A stretch of 64,000 bases of DNA, taken from NCBI RefSeq assembly GCF_051251125.1, contig NZ_JBPCZL010000011.1. One strand, written 5' to 3'. The notes beneath the pieces are model-generated. The model searched no databases. It was not told where the DNA came from and saw only the letters and a program-made list of their open reading frames with translations. The translations under genes and the position numbers were made by a program. This document shows positions 34,471-46,000 of the stretch, piece by piece. How positions within the stretch are numbered: position 1 is the first letter of the stretch; each line of letters begins with the position of its first letter. The DNA comes from Carnimonas bestiolae (GTDB lineage: Bacteria > Pseudomonadota > Gammaproteobacteria > Pseudomonadales > Halomonadaceae).

Positions 34471-34743
34471 TTAGTTGACGGAGTCCTTGAGCGCTTTACC
34501 AGCCTTGAAGCTCGGCACTTTAGCCGCAGCAATCTTGATCGGCTTGCCAGTCTGGGGGTTGCGACCAGTACGTGCAGCGCGTTCCTTGATGCTGAAAGTA
34601 CCGAAGCCTACCAGAGCAACAGTGTCGCCTTTCTTGAGGCTGTCAGTGACAGAATCGATCAACGCGTCGAGAGCACGAGTAGCTGCCGCTTTAGGAATGT
34701 CGGCAGAAGCCGCGATGGCTTCGATCAGTTCAGATTTATTCAC
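34471..34743 (-). CDS. hupB: DNA-binding protein HU-beta
   Basis: 90-residue histone-like protein that bends DNA as a dimer. MNKSELIEAIAASADIPKAA at the N-terminus, VGFGTFSIKERAARTGRNPQ with the RNPQTG tip of the DNA-binding arm, and FKAGKALKDSVN at the end match HU. The start is GTG at 34743, with AAGGGG about 8 bases upstream. It lies between lon and ppiD as in E. coli. Confidence 0.96.
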   Translation of the reverse strand: MNKSELIEAIAASADIPKAAATRALDALIDSVTDSLKKGDTVALVGFGTFSIKERAARTGRNPQTGKPIKIAAAKVPSFKAGKALKDSVN

Positions 34744-34918
34744 TATTCACCCCTTGGGTTAACAAATAAGTACCATGCGTATGCGCGGTGACCAATGCAC
34801 AATATGATATTGCATCGACCGTCATTGTATAGCAACGCGCCCAAATTCGGTCAAGTAAATTGAGTGCTGAAACCGCGCCATTACTGAATAAATCGAGTTT
34901 TATGGCGCGAAAACCATG

Positions 34919-37327
<2,409 letters not shown>

Positions 37328-37394
37328 CCAGACTTTCCTCTTGCTTGAAATCAGGGTGTTCGCAAGCTGCAGGAACACCTTCGTTGCCCACATT

Positions 37395-37421
37395 GATGAG
37401 GGCACAATCACGAAATGCAAC
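37395..37421 (-). promoter_or_regulatory. Possible sigma-32-like promoter of lon
   Basis: On the minus strand GTTGCATT and CCCTCATC are 11-13 bases apart, loosely like the heat-shock consensus CTTGAAA...CCCCATNT. lon is a heat-shock gene in E. coli. The match is partial. Confidence 0.3.
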
Positions 37422-37451
37422 CCCGTACCGGTGCTGCGAGGGCCATAACGA

Positions 37452-37475
37452 ACAAGGGGCCCGAAGGCCCCTTGT
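37452..37475 (-). terminator. Hairpin between clpX and lon
   Basis: ACAAGGGGCC-TTCG-GGCCCCTTGT, a 10-bp stem with a tight tetraloop. The following TTCGTTATG is a weak T-tract. Confidence 0.65.
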
Positions 37476-37537
37476 GCGATAACCGCTGCTGCTCGCCTCA
37501 CGCCAGCGCCTGCAGCACGAGGGTTGGTCAGCGGTGC

Positions 37538-38821
37538 TTAGCCGTCCTTGTTGGCGGTACGCTTGAGCGATTCGTCATCTTGCGAGTAGATGACAATCGG
37601 CTCGCTGGTACCGGCAATCACATTCTCGTCGATAACCACTTTCGACACGTTGTTCTGCGACGGAATGTCGTACATGGTGTCGAGCAGCACTGCTTCGAGA
37701 ATGGAACGCAGACCGCGAGCACCGGTACGACGCTCCATGGCCTTGTGAGCCACTGCCTTGAGCGCTTCTTCACGGAAGTCGAGTTCGACATTTTCCATTT
37801 CGAAGAGGCGCTCGTACTGACGTACCAGCGAGTTTTTCGGCTCGGTAAGAATTTGCACCAAGGCGCTTTCATCAAGCTCGTTCAGCGTCGCGATGACCGG
37901 CAAGCGACCCACGAACTCGGGGATCAGGCCGAACTTGACCAGATCGTCGGGCTCGACATCGGCCAGGGTTTCGCCCACGCCTTTCTGATCGGCCTTGCTT
38001 TTAACAGTAGCACCGAAGCCAATGCCGCCTTTTTCGGAGCGATCGCGAATTACCTTATCGAGACCGGCAAAGGCACCGCCGACGATGAACAGGATGTTGC
38101 TGGTGTCTACCTGCAGGAATTCCTGCTGCGGATGCTTGCGCCCCCCCTGCGGCGGCACCGAGGCAGTGGTGCCTTCGATCATTTTCAGCAGCGCCTGCTG
38201 CACGCCTTCTCCGGATACATCGCGGGTGATCGAAGGATTCTCCGACTTGCGGGTAATCTTATCGATTTCATCGATGTATACGATGCCACGCTGCGCTTTC
38301 TCGACATCGTAGTCGCACGATTGCAGCAGCTTCTGAATGATGTTTTCGACATCTTCGCCAACATAGCCTGCTTCAGTCAGGGTGGTGGCGTCGGCAATCG
38401 TGAACGGCACATTGAGGAGGCGCGCCATGGTTTGTGCCAACAGCGTTTTACCACTACCGGTCGGGCCAATCAGCAGGATGTTGCTTTTACCAAGCTCGAC
38501 ATCACCGTTGCCCATTCTGAGACGCTTGTAGTGGTTGTACACCGCTACCGACAGCACCGTTTTGGCACGTTCCTGACCAATGACGTAGTCGTCTAGCGTT
38601 CCGCTAATCTCATGCGGCGTCGGCAGGCGTTCCTGCCCTTCTTCCTGAGATTCGGCTTCGAGCACTTCCTCACGAATAATGTCGTTACAGAGGTCTACGC
38701 ACTCGTCACATATATAGACGGAGGGTCCCGCGATCAGCTTGCGTACTTCGTTTTGGTTTTTGCCGCAAAACGAGCAATACAAAAGCTTGCCACTTTCGTC
38801 CTTGTCTTTGCCGTCTGCCAT
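37538..38821 (-). CDS. clpX: ClpXP protease ATP-binding subunit ClpX
   Basis: 427-residue AAA+ unfoldase. The N-terminal zinc domain has LLYCSFCGKNQNEVRKLI and CDECVDLC (four Cys). Walker A is LLIGPTGSGKTLLAQTMA and Walker B IVYIDEIDKITRK; GYVGEDVENI is the pore loop region, and LIPEFVGRLPVIATL includes the ClpP-binding region's neighbourhood. ATG at 38821 has GAGGT 7 bases upstream and gives the standard length; the frame is open for 13 more codons. It is 90 bases downstream of clpP. Confidence 0.97.
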   Translation of the reverse strand: MADGKDKDESGKLLYCSFCGKNQNEVRKLIAGPSVYICDECVDLCNDIIREEVLEAESQEEGQERLPTPHEISGTLDDYVIGQERAKTVLSVAVYNHYKRLRMGNGDVELGKSNILLIGPTGSGKTLLAQTMARLLNVPFTIADATTLTEAGYVGEDVENIIQKLLQSCDYDVEKAQRGIVYIDEIDKITRKSENPSITRDVSGEGVQQALLKMIEGTTASVPPQGGRKHPQQEFLQVDTSNILFIVGGAFAGLDKVIRDRSEKGGIGFGATVKSKADQKGVGETLADVEPDDLVKFGLIPEFVGRLPVIATLNELDESALVQILTEPKNSLVRQYERLFEMENVELDFREEALKAVAHKAMERRTGARGLRSILEAVLLDTMYDIPSQNNVSKVVIDENVIAGTSEPIVIYSQDDESLKRTANKDG

Positions 38822-38911
38822 ACGAGTACCTCTTTTCAAAGCGGTGGTATCGAACGCCACCGCGCTTACGGAATCAAGCTTTGAGCGCTGGGAGCACGCT
38901 CAAAGACGGAA

Positions 38912-39532
38912 TCAGGCTTGTGGGCGGCGATCAAGTACGGCGTCTATCAGGCCGTAATCAGCCGCGCTTTGCGCGCTCATGAAGTTGTCGCGGTCGGTGT
39001 CGCGCTCAATCTTTTCGAGCGGCTGCCCAGTGTGTTCGGCCATCACGCGGTTGAGCTCTTCACGAATCTTGAGGATCTCTTGCGTGTGGATTTCGATATC
39101 ACTGGCAGGCCCCTGGAAGCCGCCCAGCGGCTGGTGAATCATCACCCGCGAGTGCGGCAGCGCGAAGCGCTTGCCTTCTGCCCCACCGGTCAGCAGCAGC
39201 GCACCCATGCTTGCCGCCTGACCGATGCACAGCGTAGAAACGTCGGGCTTGATGAACTGCATGGTGTCGTAAATGGACATCCCTGCCGTTACCGAGCCGC
39301 CGGGGGAATTGATGTAGAGATGGATATCCTTGTCAGGATTCTCGGACTCCAGAAAGAGCATCTGAGCCACTACCAGGTTAGCCGTGTAGTCCTCGACCGG
39401 TCCTACCAGAAAGATAACGCGCTCTTTGAGCAGTCGGGAGTATATGTCGTAAGAGCGTTCGCCTCGTGCGCTCTGCTCCACCACCATGGGGACCAGTCCA
39501 CCGGCACTACTAATATCAAACTCGCTGCGCAT
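38912..39532 (-). CDS. clpP: ATP-dependent Clp protease proteolytic subunit
   Basis: 206-residue serine protease that forms the tetradecameric chamber. LVPMVVEQSARGERSYDIYS begins the mature protein after a short propeptide. The triad is Ser in CIGQAASMGALLL, His in HSRVMIHQPLGG and Asp in ERDTDRDNFMS. ATG at 39532 is preferred to 39610, which would add 26 residues without family similarity. It is followed by clpX and preceded by tig. Confidence 0.97.
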   Translation of the reverse strand: MRSEFDISSAGGLVPMVVEQSARGERSYDIYSRLLKERVIFLVGPVEDYTANLVVAQMLFLESENPDKDIHLYINSPGGSVTAGMSIYDTMQFIKPDVSTLCIGQAASMGALLLTGGAEGKRFALPHSRVMIHQPLGGFQGPASDIEIHTQEILKIREELNRVMAEHTGQPLEKIERDTDRDNFMSAQSAADYGLIDAVLDRRPQA

Positions 39533-39758
39533 CGTGACCCTGCCCTTAAATTCTGTAGAACCAAACTGCGGCGATGACAATCGGCTTAGGCCGGCTGTCG
39601 TCGGCGACATTCGTCAATGTAAACACAATATCAGGCGCGCGTCATTTCATCGCGCCAGTCGGGGTGTCCTATTCTTTAAACAGCTGCGGCCCGACCGAAG
39701 CCGAGCCGCATTTCTGGCTGCCTGCAGCGCTTGGCGCCACGTAGCAGAGAGGAACGCC

Positions 39759-41123
39759 TTAGCTGTTTTCCTCGTCCTTGGCTTCAGCTGTTTCGGAGGT
39801 TTCTTCACCTTCGGCAGCCGGGTTAGCCTGAGCGGCAGCCAGCGCGTCCTGATAAGACATCTCCTTATCAGTGACATTGGCGCTTTCGGACAGTTTTTCA
39901 ACCGCCTTGTTTTCGAGCACCGCTGATTTGAGCTGATTTTTCATCTGCTCATTATTCAGATACTGCTCAACAACCTGCTCGGGCTGCTGGTACTGCTGCG
40001 CGATCTGCTCGCCAAAGCTGCGAAGCTCGTCGTCGGAAGCATCGAGACTGTTGGCGCTGACAACTTCCGCCAGCAGCAGACCAACCTGCACGCGAGATTT
40101 GCCCTGCTCTTCGAACAGCTCGTTGGGAAGCTGGCTAACGTCGAAATCTTCGCCCAGACCAAACTGCTGCGCAGCCTGACGCTTGAGCGCATCGACTTCC
40201 TGCTGCACCAGGCTTTTCGGTACGTCGATCGGATTAGCCGCTTTCAGCGCTTCGATTACCTGCTGTTTAACGCTGTTTTCAACGGCAGTGTCGAGCTCGC
40301 GCTCCATGTTCTTGCGCACTTCTGCCTTGAATTCTTCAAGATCGCCACTTTCAACACCGAAACGCTTGGTGAACTCAGCGTTGATTTCCGGCAGCGCCTG
40401 TTCCTTGACTTCGTGCACCTTGGTTTTGAAGGTTGCTTCCTGACCGGCCAGGTGTTCAGCCTGATAATCTTCCGGGAAAGTGACCTTGATGGTTGGCTCA
40501 TCGCCTGCGCTGGCGCCTACCAGTTGGTCTTCGAAGCCCGGGATGAAGCTGTTGGAACCCAGCACCAGTTCGTGACCTTCGGCCTTGCCACCTTCGAACG
40601 GCTCGTCACCGAGGAAGCCTTCGAAGTCGATCTTGAGCTGATCGCCATCGGCTGCAGCACGTTCAACAGTAGACCAGTCAGCCGCTTGCTTGCGCAGGCT
40701 TTCGATCATTTCGTCGACGTCGGCATCGGTGATGGAAGCCTTGGGACGCTCAATGGAAGTGCCTTCGATACCTTTCAGCTCGATCTGCGGATACACTTCG
40801 ATGCTGGCAACGAATTCGAGATCCTTGCCCGGCTCATTGACGGTCGGCTCGATTTCAGGGAAACCCGCTGGGTTCAGCGACTCTTCGGAGAGCGCTTTAA
40901 CGTAGTTCTCACGAATAATTTCGCTGATGGCTTCGTTGCGTGCTTCTGCACCGAAACGACTGCGCAGCACCTTGGCAGGCACCTTACCCGGGCGGAAGCC
41001 ATTCATACGACGCCCCTGAAACTTTTTCAGCTGCGCATCTGCTGCTTGGTCAACCTGTGCGGCCGGTACCTGAATGGTCAGGCGGCGCCCGATTGTAGAA
41101 GTCGTTTCGACAGACACTTGCAT
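39759..41123 (-). CDS. tig: Trigger factor
   Basis: 454-residue ribosome-bound chaperone and peptidyl-prolyl isomerase. The ribosome-binding signature is GFRPGKVP (residues 42-49). The PPIase domain lies around DGDQLKIDFEGFLGDEPFEG and GFEDQLVGASAGDE, and the C-terminal arms are helical. The last about 25 residues are acidic (AAEGEETSETAEAKDEENS), a longer tail than E. coli. It leads the tig-clpP-clpX-lon block. The prophage edge is about 350 bases upstream. Confidence 0.97.
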   Translation of the reverse strand: MQVSVETTSTIGRRLTIQVPAAQVDQAADAQLKKFQGRRMNGFRPGKVPAKVLRSRFGAEARNEAISEIIRENYVKALSEESLNPAGFPEIEPTVNEPGKDLEFVASIEVYPQIELKGIEGTSIERPKASITDADVDEMIESLRKQAADWSTVERAAADGDQLKIDFEGFLGDEPFEGGKAEGHELVLGSNSFIPGFEDQLVGASAGDEPTIKVTFPEDYQAEHLAGQEATFKTKVHEVKEQALPEINAEFTKRFGVESGDLEEFKAEVRKNMERELDTAVENSVKQQVIEALKAANPIDVPKSLVQQEVDALKRQAAQQFGLGEDFDVSQLPNELFEEQGKSRVQVGLLLAEVVSANSLDASDDELRSFGEQIAQQYQQPEQVVEQYLNNEQMKNQLKSAVLENKAVEKLSESANVTDKEMSYQDALAAAQANPAAEGEETSETAEAKDEENS

Positions 41124-41403
41124 GGATGATCCTTTACCCGCCGTGCGGGGCGTTACGTGTTGGGTTGCAGCGCCCTGCTAACGTGATGAAGACAGGCCGC
41201 AACGACTGAAAATATAATGCGCAGGTTAATGCGAAGGCGAAGATTTTAAGAACACTCGCGCATTAAGACAAGCGTTTGACTCCTCGTCATCATGGGGCCA
41301 GATATCAGCGATTCAAGGCCAGTCGGCAAAAATTATGCTAGCGCGCTGACATTACTGGAGTTTTCCCGCATTTGAGCGGAAGAAAAGCGTATTTCTTGGA
41401 CAT

Positions 41404-41429
41404 AAAAAAAGCACCCGACGTTGGGTGCT
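41404..41429 (-). terminator. Terminator of the original tRNA transcript
   Basis: On the minus strand AGCACCC-AACGTC-GGGTGCT is followed by seven T. It lies 45 bases past the CCA of the tRNA 3' fragment, where a tRNA operon terminator is expected. Confidence 0.8.
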
Positions 41430-41473
41430 CTTTCAAAAGACTGACGCTTCAGCCTTTAATAATTTTGTCGGGA

Positions 41474-41501
41474 TGGGGTGAGTGAAGGGGATCGAACCCT
41501 T
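41474..41501 (-). other. tRNA 3' fragment (probable tRNA-His): phage attachment site
   Basis: On the minus strand the T arm (AAGGG-TTCGATC-CCCTT), a seven-base acceptor strand (CACTCAC), a C discriminator and encoded CCA can be read. Upstream of position 41501 the sequence no longer folds as a tRNA, so only the 3' end is here. A C discriminator is a hallmark of tRNA-His. This is the remnant expected when a tyrosine integrase inserts at the 3' end of a tRNA gene: the phage copy restores the tRNA at the far end. Confidence 0.75.
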
Positions 41502-41526
41502 CTAGGCGGGCAATAAAGGGCAGCTC

Positions 41527-41577
41527 AGGGCACATAAGGCAATGATTCAAAAGCAATCATATACCCCTGAGTGCCCT
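41527..41577. repeat. Nested inverted repeat next to the att site
   Basis: AGGGCAC (41527) pairs with GTGCCCT (41577), and inside it ATGATT-N7-AATCAT (41542-41560) forms a second hairpin. CCCCTGA (41564-41570) recurs in the tandem repeats nearby. Confidence 0.5.
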
Positions 41578-41588
41578 AGGATATTTTT

Positions 41589-41612
41589 ATTGTCCCCTGA
41601 ATTGTCCCCTGA
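41589..41612. repeat. Tandem 12-bp repeats, possible integrase arm sites
   Basis: ATTGTCCCCTGA occurs twice in perfect tandem about 90 bases inside the phage from the att core. Direct repeats at this distance are typical of integrase arm-type binding sites; this role is inferred. Confidence 0.5.
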
Positions 41613-41654
41613 GAATAGCCGAGCTTATACCCATTCACGGCAGAGAAAACGAAG

Positions 41655-41915
41655 ATGAAAAAATTTGCGACAGTTCTTGCGGTAGCGATTGTAACCACCC
41701 TCTCAGGATGCGCAGCGCCTGAGCAATTCAGGCCAGTACATGATGTGCCGCCGGACATTTCCGCGCGTTGCCATGAAATAGCAAACACCGGGCCTCGCGA
41801 CAGCCGCGTGGTGCCCTTTTATAGCGGCATGACTGACGATCACGCCATATACCACAGCGAGAGCGAGCGCCGAATGCGCGCTTACGCCAGATGCGTAAGA
41901 GATACTGAGCGCTAA
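41655..41915 (+). CDS. Small lipoprotein, possible phage moron
   Basis: 86 residues. The signal MKKFATVLAVAIVTTLSGC has a lipobox with Cys20, and the mature part is hydrophilic with two more Cys (in ARCHEI and ARCVRD). It is not a recognised family. It is the only phage-side gene on the plus strand and converges with the last tail gene. A possible promoter (TTGTCC 41602-41607, TTATAC 41625-41630, 17-base spacer) suggests expression in the lysogen. Such lipoproteins often block superinfection or alter the envelope, but here this is only a guess. Its ribosome-binding site is weak. Confidence 0.65.
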   Translation: MKKFATVLAVAIVTTLSGCAAPEQFRPVHDVPPDISARCHEIANTGPRDSRVVPFYSGMTDDHAIYHSESERRMRAYARCVRDTER

Positions 41916-42712
41916 ATCCTCGGGTCTTTCAGAGTGAACCAAGCCCCGCCCACTGGATTTGCATAACTGGCGGCCTCATACGGCGAGATTCCGTAGGGGT
42001 CGCCTATGCTGATAGCATAGGCAGACATTGCTATTGTGTTCGTTCCATCATTATTATGATAAGCAAAAGGGGATGAATACGTGCTGTTGCCAGTCCACCC
42101 CCCACCAGTTGATCGACTAATAGCCACAGTCGAAGTAAAAGGAAAATGGCATGCCTTTTCCCCTGCCTTTACAGTGGCTGTTACCTTGGCTGTGTCCGCT
42201 GCACTATCATGCACATCATGCTGTTGCCACTCATACCAAAAGAAATTCTCCCACTTCACTTCCCCTAGCCGCATCATTACCTTTCTTGAGTCAAATATTA
42301 CTTCCCCACTTTCCTCGTTTCTTAGGACTATCCCAATGTTGTCATTATATAGCGTGTAATCTGCATTACCAAAATGGCAATATACATCCACCTCTAAAGT
42401 TGTTTGGTCGTAGTCATAATCTGAAATTATACTTCCACTTTTTAATGTAGAAAGAAGGTTTATTTTTTCACATATCAACTGGTTACCTTTAACATCTATA
42501 ACGGGGAGTGCCTGCCCCCCGCCAGGGCCAGAAGAGCACCTGACAGCCAATATCACTGGGATTCCTTTTGTTGAAGTTATCGGGTTTTTCAGAGAAAAAG
42601 ATGCACTTCCTTTAAAGGTTTTGCTGAAGCTTTCCTTTAAGAAAAGATTAGTAAAATTATTGTCCACGGTGATGTAGTTGGATTTGTTTTTTATACGAAG
42701 ACCTACACCCAT
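41912..42712 (-). CDS. Distal tail-tip protein
   Basis: 266 residues, not assigned to a named family. It opens with GVGLRIKNKSNYITVDNNF, a pattern common in proteins encoded after J in lambda-like phages, and has a GEVIFDSRKVMMRL echo in the middle. The C-terminal part is rich in Gly, Ser, Tyr and Asn, as in surface-exposed tip proteins. It is more AT-rich than the rest of the prophage. ATG overlaps the preceding stop (TGATG). A role in receptor contact or tail-tip decoration is inferred from position. Confidence 0.6.
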   Translation of the reverse strand: MGVGLRIKNKSNYITVDNNFTNLFLKESFSKTFKGSASFSLKNPITSTKGIPVILAVRCSSGPGGGQALPVIDVKGNQLICEKINLLSTLKSGSIISDYDYDQTTLEVDVYCHFGNADYTLYNDNIGIVLRNEESGEVIFDSRKVMMRLGEVKWENFFWYEWQQHDVHDSAADTAKVTATVKAGEKACHFPFTSTVAISRSTGGGWTGNSTYSSPFAYHNNDGTNTIAMSAYAISIGDPYGISPYEAASYANPVGGAWFTLKDPRI

Positions 42713-43041
42713 CAGTTAAACCTTATAAATATTAGATACGAAGGAACTGCAAAGTAATCATACTCGCTAGAATACTGAGTAAACCCATCATTTACTAGCT
42801 TGTCACCATCCCAATATAGAATTGGGGCCTCAGTTGATGCGCCATTATTGTTTTTGCTTTTTATCAATCCTGCCGTAGCAGTCACGGTGCAATTTGACTT
42901 AGTGCAGCCAGACGGCAAGGTTATGTATTTTTCATCGTTGTTATGCTCCCTATATTCAACTATCCGAAAAGAAAAGTCGCTTTCATCGAAAACGACTTGT
43001 CCGTTGTTAGGGTTTCTAATCCTTAGAGCTGGGTCAGCCAC
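42712..43041 (-). CDS. Small tail-tip protein
   Basis: 109 residues beginning MADPALRIRNPNNGQVVFDE, the same opening motif as the next gene (a Leu-Arg-Ile-x-Asn start with a V-x-D segment). The remainder is rich in Asn, Ser and Tyr. It is AT-rich like its neighbour. The start is GTG, overlapping the J stop (TAGTG). It may be a minor tip or fibre-associated protein; no function is proven. Confidence 0.6.
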   Translation of the reverse strand: MADPALRIRNPNNGQVVFDESDFSFRIVEYREHNNDEKYITLPSGCTKSNCTVTATAGLIKSKNNNGASTEAPILYWDGDKLVNDGFTQYSSEYDYFAVPSYLIFIRFN

Positions 43042-46000
43042 TACCTTAACTCTCCTATTTCAACTACCAATACGCTGCCTCGATAGATGTAAAGCCCCTT
43101 CTCAGTAAATTCACTCCGGCCGTTGGAAAGGTCGGATTTCGCCGAGAATTTGGTGGCAGTGACCTCGCCTTGGAAGTAGCCGTTGTAGGCGTAGAAGTCG
43201 CCGTTCTTGTTAAGCTGCCACCCCGCATAACCATTATCTGAGCCGGACGTACTCTGAACGACTGGCGACTTCAGGCCAAACCATTGGCCGTTGGCACGAA
43301 TTTGGAAGTACAGAATCCCCTTTTTAGCGCCGCTAGGTGCCCAAGCATCGCCTTTGACAGAAGTCCAAGATCCTGCTTTTTGGGGATATATGTCGATCTC
43401 ATTTGCCCAACCTTTGTCATTCCCATTGGCGTCTAACCAATGAATATTCATAAGGATTTTAGGGCCGCCGCCAGAGAAGTTTTTTAGCACGGCGCTGTAC
43501 TTGTAGTGCCATCCCTCGTGAACATCGAATCGCGCTGACTCGATAGACGCTTGGCCGTTAGCGTCACTAACCCGCAGGTAGTTACCGATCTCATGCTCTT
43601 GCTGCACGACATGGTAGGCTCCATACCATTCGCCGTTGGTAAAAGCGGGGTCGGACACTAGGTTTTCACTAGATGGCGCATCTGGATACGTGAAGTTAGC
43701 CGACTGGATGACATCCCCAATCTGAACGCTTCCGATGGAAGCCTCCTGAATCATCGCTGTATTCATGTACACGCCACCGGCCTGTACGACGAACGGCAGG
43801 AACTTCGACTTGCTGCCGGGCGGCGCAATGGCGAAGCTATCGACGTTGAATATCCCTTGTGACACCTTTCCATCATTCGACAGCCCGAAACCGGCGATAT
43901 GGCCGTTGTTATCGAGCTTAACCGTATAGATTGAATCTACGCGGTTATTGGTCTTGTCGATATTGGATTGCAACGTTTGCTGCACGCTTGCGGTTTTTCC
44001 ATCGGCGTAGCTCTGCGCAGTGGTTTGGGCCTTGGCGATTTCCGACTTGGCGTCGGATTTCGTCATGTAATCGTTGCGGATGGTCGAGTAATTGCTATCG
44101 AGCTTTGAAGATAGCTGGCTTACCTGCTCGGTGATCGCCTTATCTTCGCTGGCACGCGTCTTCTTCTCCTCATCGATTGATGACGCCGCCTTATCCGCTG
44201 CCGACTGAGCTTTGTTTACCTGCTCGGTGATAGCCTTGTCGCCGTCCTTGTACGCCTTCTCAACACTGGTAATCGAGGCCGATATATCAGCGTCTTCTAG
44301 GCTCTGAGACTCGACGCGCGGTTGCTTAATCTGCCAGCCGCCGGAACCGTTCTTACCATTGCTATCTGCGCGCTCAATCACAAAGCGAGCGTAGTAAGCA
44401 TTGTTCGGGCAGGAGTCGGGGCCGGTTGTTAGCGACGTTCCGCCAGCGGGAGATAGATTAGCCGTGCGGGATGAAACGACAGTGCTGTCACTTAGCGGCT
44501 TCTTGCTGCGGTCGAAAAACTCGATGCGAGACGTGTAGTTGAGAGACCCCTGTCCTGAATTGTTATGGATATAGACGTAGCTGCGCAGCGCGCCCTTATC
44601 GCCCACCATGAACAGCCCGGACAAAGCTTTAGAGCCGTTGATCGTATTGTGATCGTCGCTCTTGCCAATCTTCCCGCTCTGCCCCTCGTACGTCCAGAAG
44701 TCGCCGGTGTCGTCGTAAGGGTCAGGCAACAGATTATCGTGGCCGAAAGAAACGGCCATGTCGGAAATGCGCTGGGTTAGCGCCTCCCTGTCGTTTGCAC
44801 GTGCCTCCTGCTCGCTGTTGATTGCCGCCTGATTGTCCTTGGTGGCTGCCTGTAAGGAGTCGATGCGCTTGCCTAGCGCGTTGTCCTTGCTAGTGCGCGC
44901 TTCTTCTTCGCTCTTGATTGCGGCCTTGTTGTCGCCAACCGATGATTCAACGGCGTCGATGCGTTTACCAAGGGCATCGTCTTTGCTGGCACGCGTTTTC
45001 TGCTCGTCAGTGATCGCGGAGTTGGCTTTATCAACGGACGACTGCACCTTAGAGATACGGTCAGCATTAGCACTGTCACCATCGGCGCGGGCCTGCTGCT
45101 CTTCCGCCACCTGCGAGGAATTGTAGGCGTCGCCAGCCGTTTGCAGGCCGACATAAGGCTGCTTCATGCAGTAACGATCGTTGCTGCTGGTGGGCCTAAT
45201 AGACACGCTGAATTGCGTCACGTTCGACGGCAGCGTGCATTGTCCGCTATACGTCGTCCAGTCGCCCTCGACGTTTCCCGGCCGCAACTCAGGCCACCAA
45301 TACCTATTCTTGCCGTCAATGCGCGTCACTACGCGGAAGCTAACTTGGCCGGGCTTGCCGCGAATCTTCATGCTTGCGACATAGGTGCGCCCCTCTACAT
45401 AGTCGAGATTTGCAGAGTCGATACGACCGGTAGTGCATACAACATTGCCGCCGTCGTTCTCGTCTTGATTGAGGCTAACATCGTCGTTATCACCGTTGTT
45501 AAAGCCATTCTTCCCAAAATCCAAGAAGTTAGGGTCGGGGATAAGGTTCCCACTCGCCTTGGCCTGCGCGCTGACTTGGCTGATCTGATCGGCGAGCGAT
45601 GAATCGGCGTCGCTGCGAGCCTTCTGCTCTGCTGAGATGGCCGCCTGATTGTCTTTGGCAGTGGCTTGAACAGAGTCAACGCGCTTGCCGAGCGCGCTAT
45701 CGGCGTCGCTGCGGGCCTTGCGCTCGTCGGTGATCGCAGTCGAGTTTTTGCCTGTATCGGCTTTGACTTGGCTAATCGCATCAGCGTTGGCCTTGTCACC
45801 ATCAGCGCGGGCCTTTTGCTCGTCGGTGATCGCCGACTTATTGCCTTTAGCGGTGGCCTCGACCGAATCGACGCGCTTACCTAGTGCCTTGTCGCCGTCA
45901 GCACGAGCTTCCTGCTCGCCGGTGATGTTGGCCGCGTTTTCCTTGGTCGTGGCTTCCACGGTGTCAATGCGCTTACCAAGGGCATCATCTTTGCTAGCGC

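Noticed and set aside
37415..38596. Long plus-strand frame opposite clpX
   Set aside because: It is antisense to an unmistakable ClpX and contains no domain pattern.
41474..41560. Complete tRNA gene on the minus strand
   Set aside because: Only the T arm and acceptor end can be folded. The sequence right of 41501 gives no anticodon or D arm.
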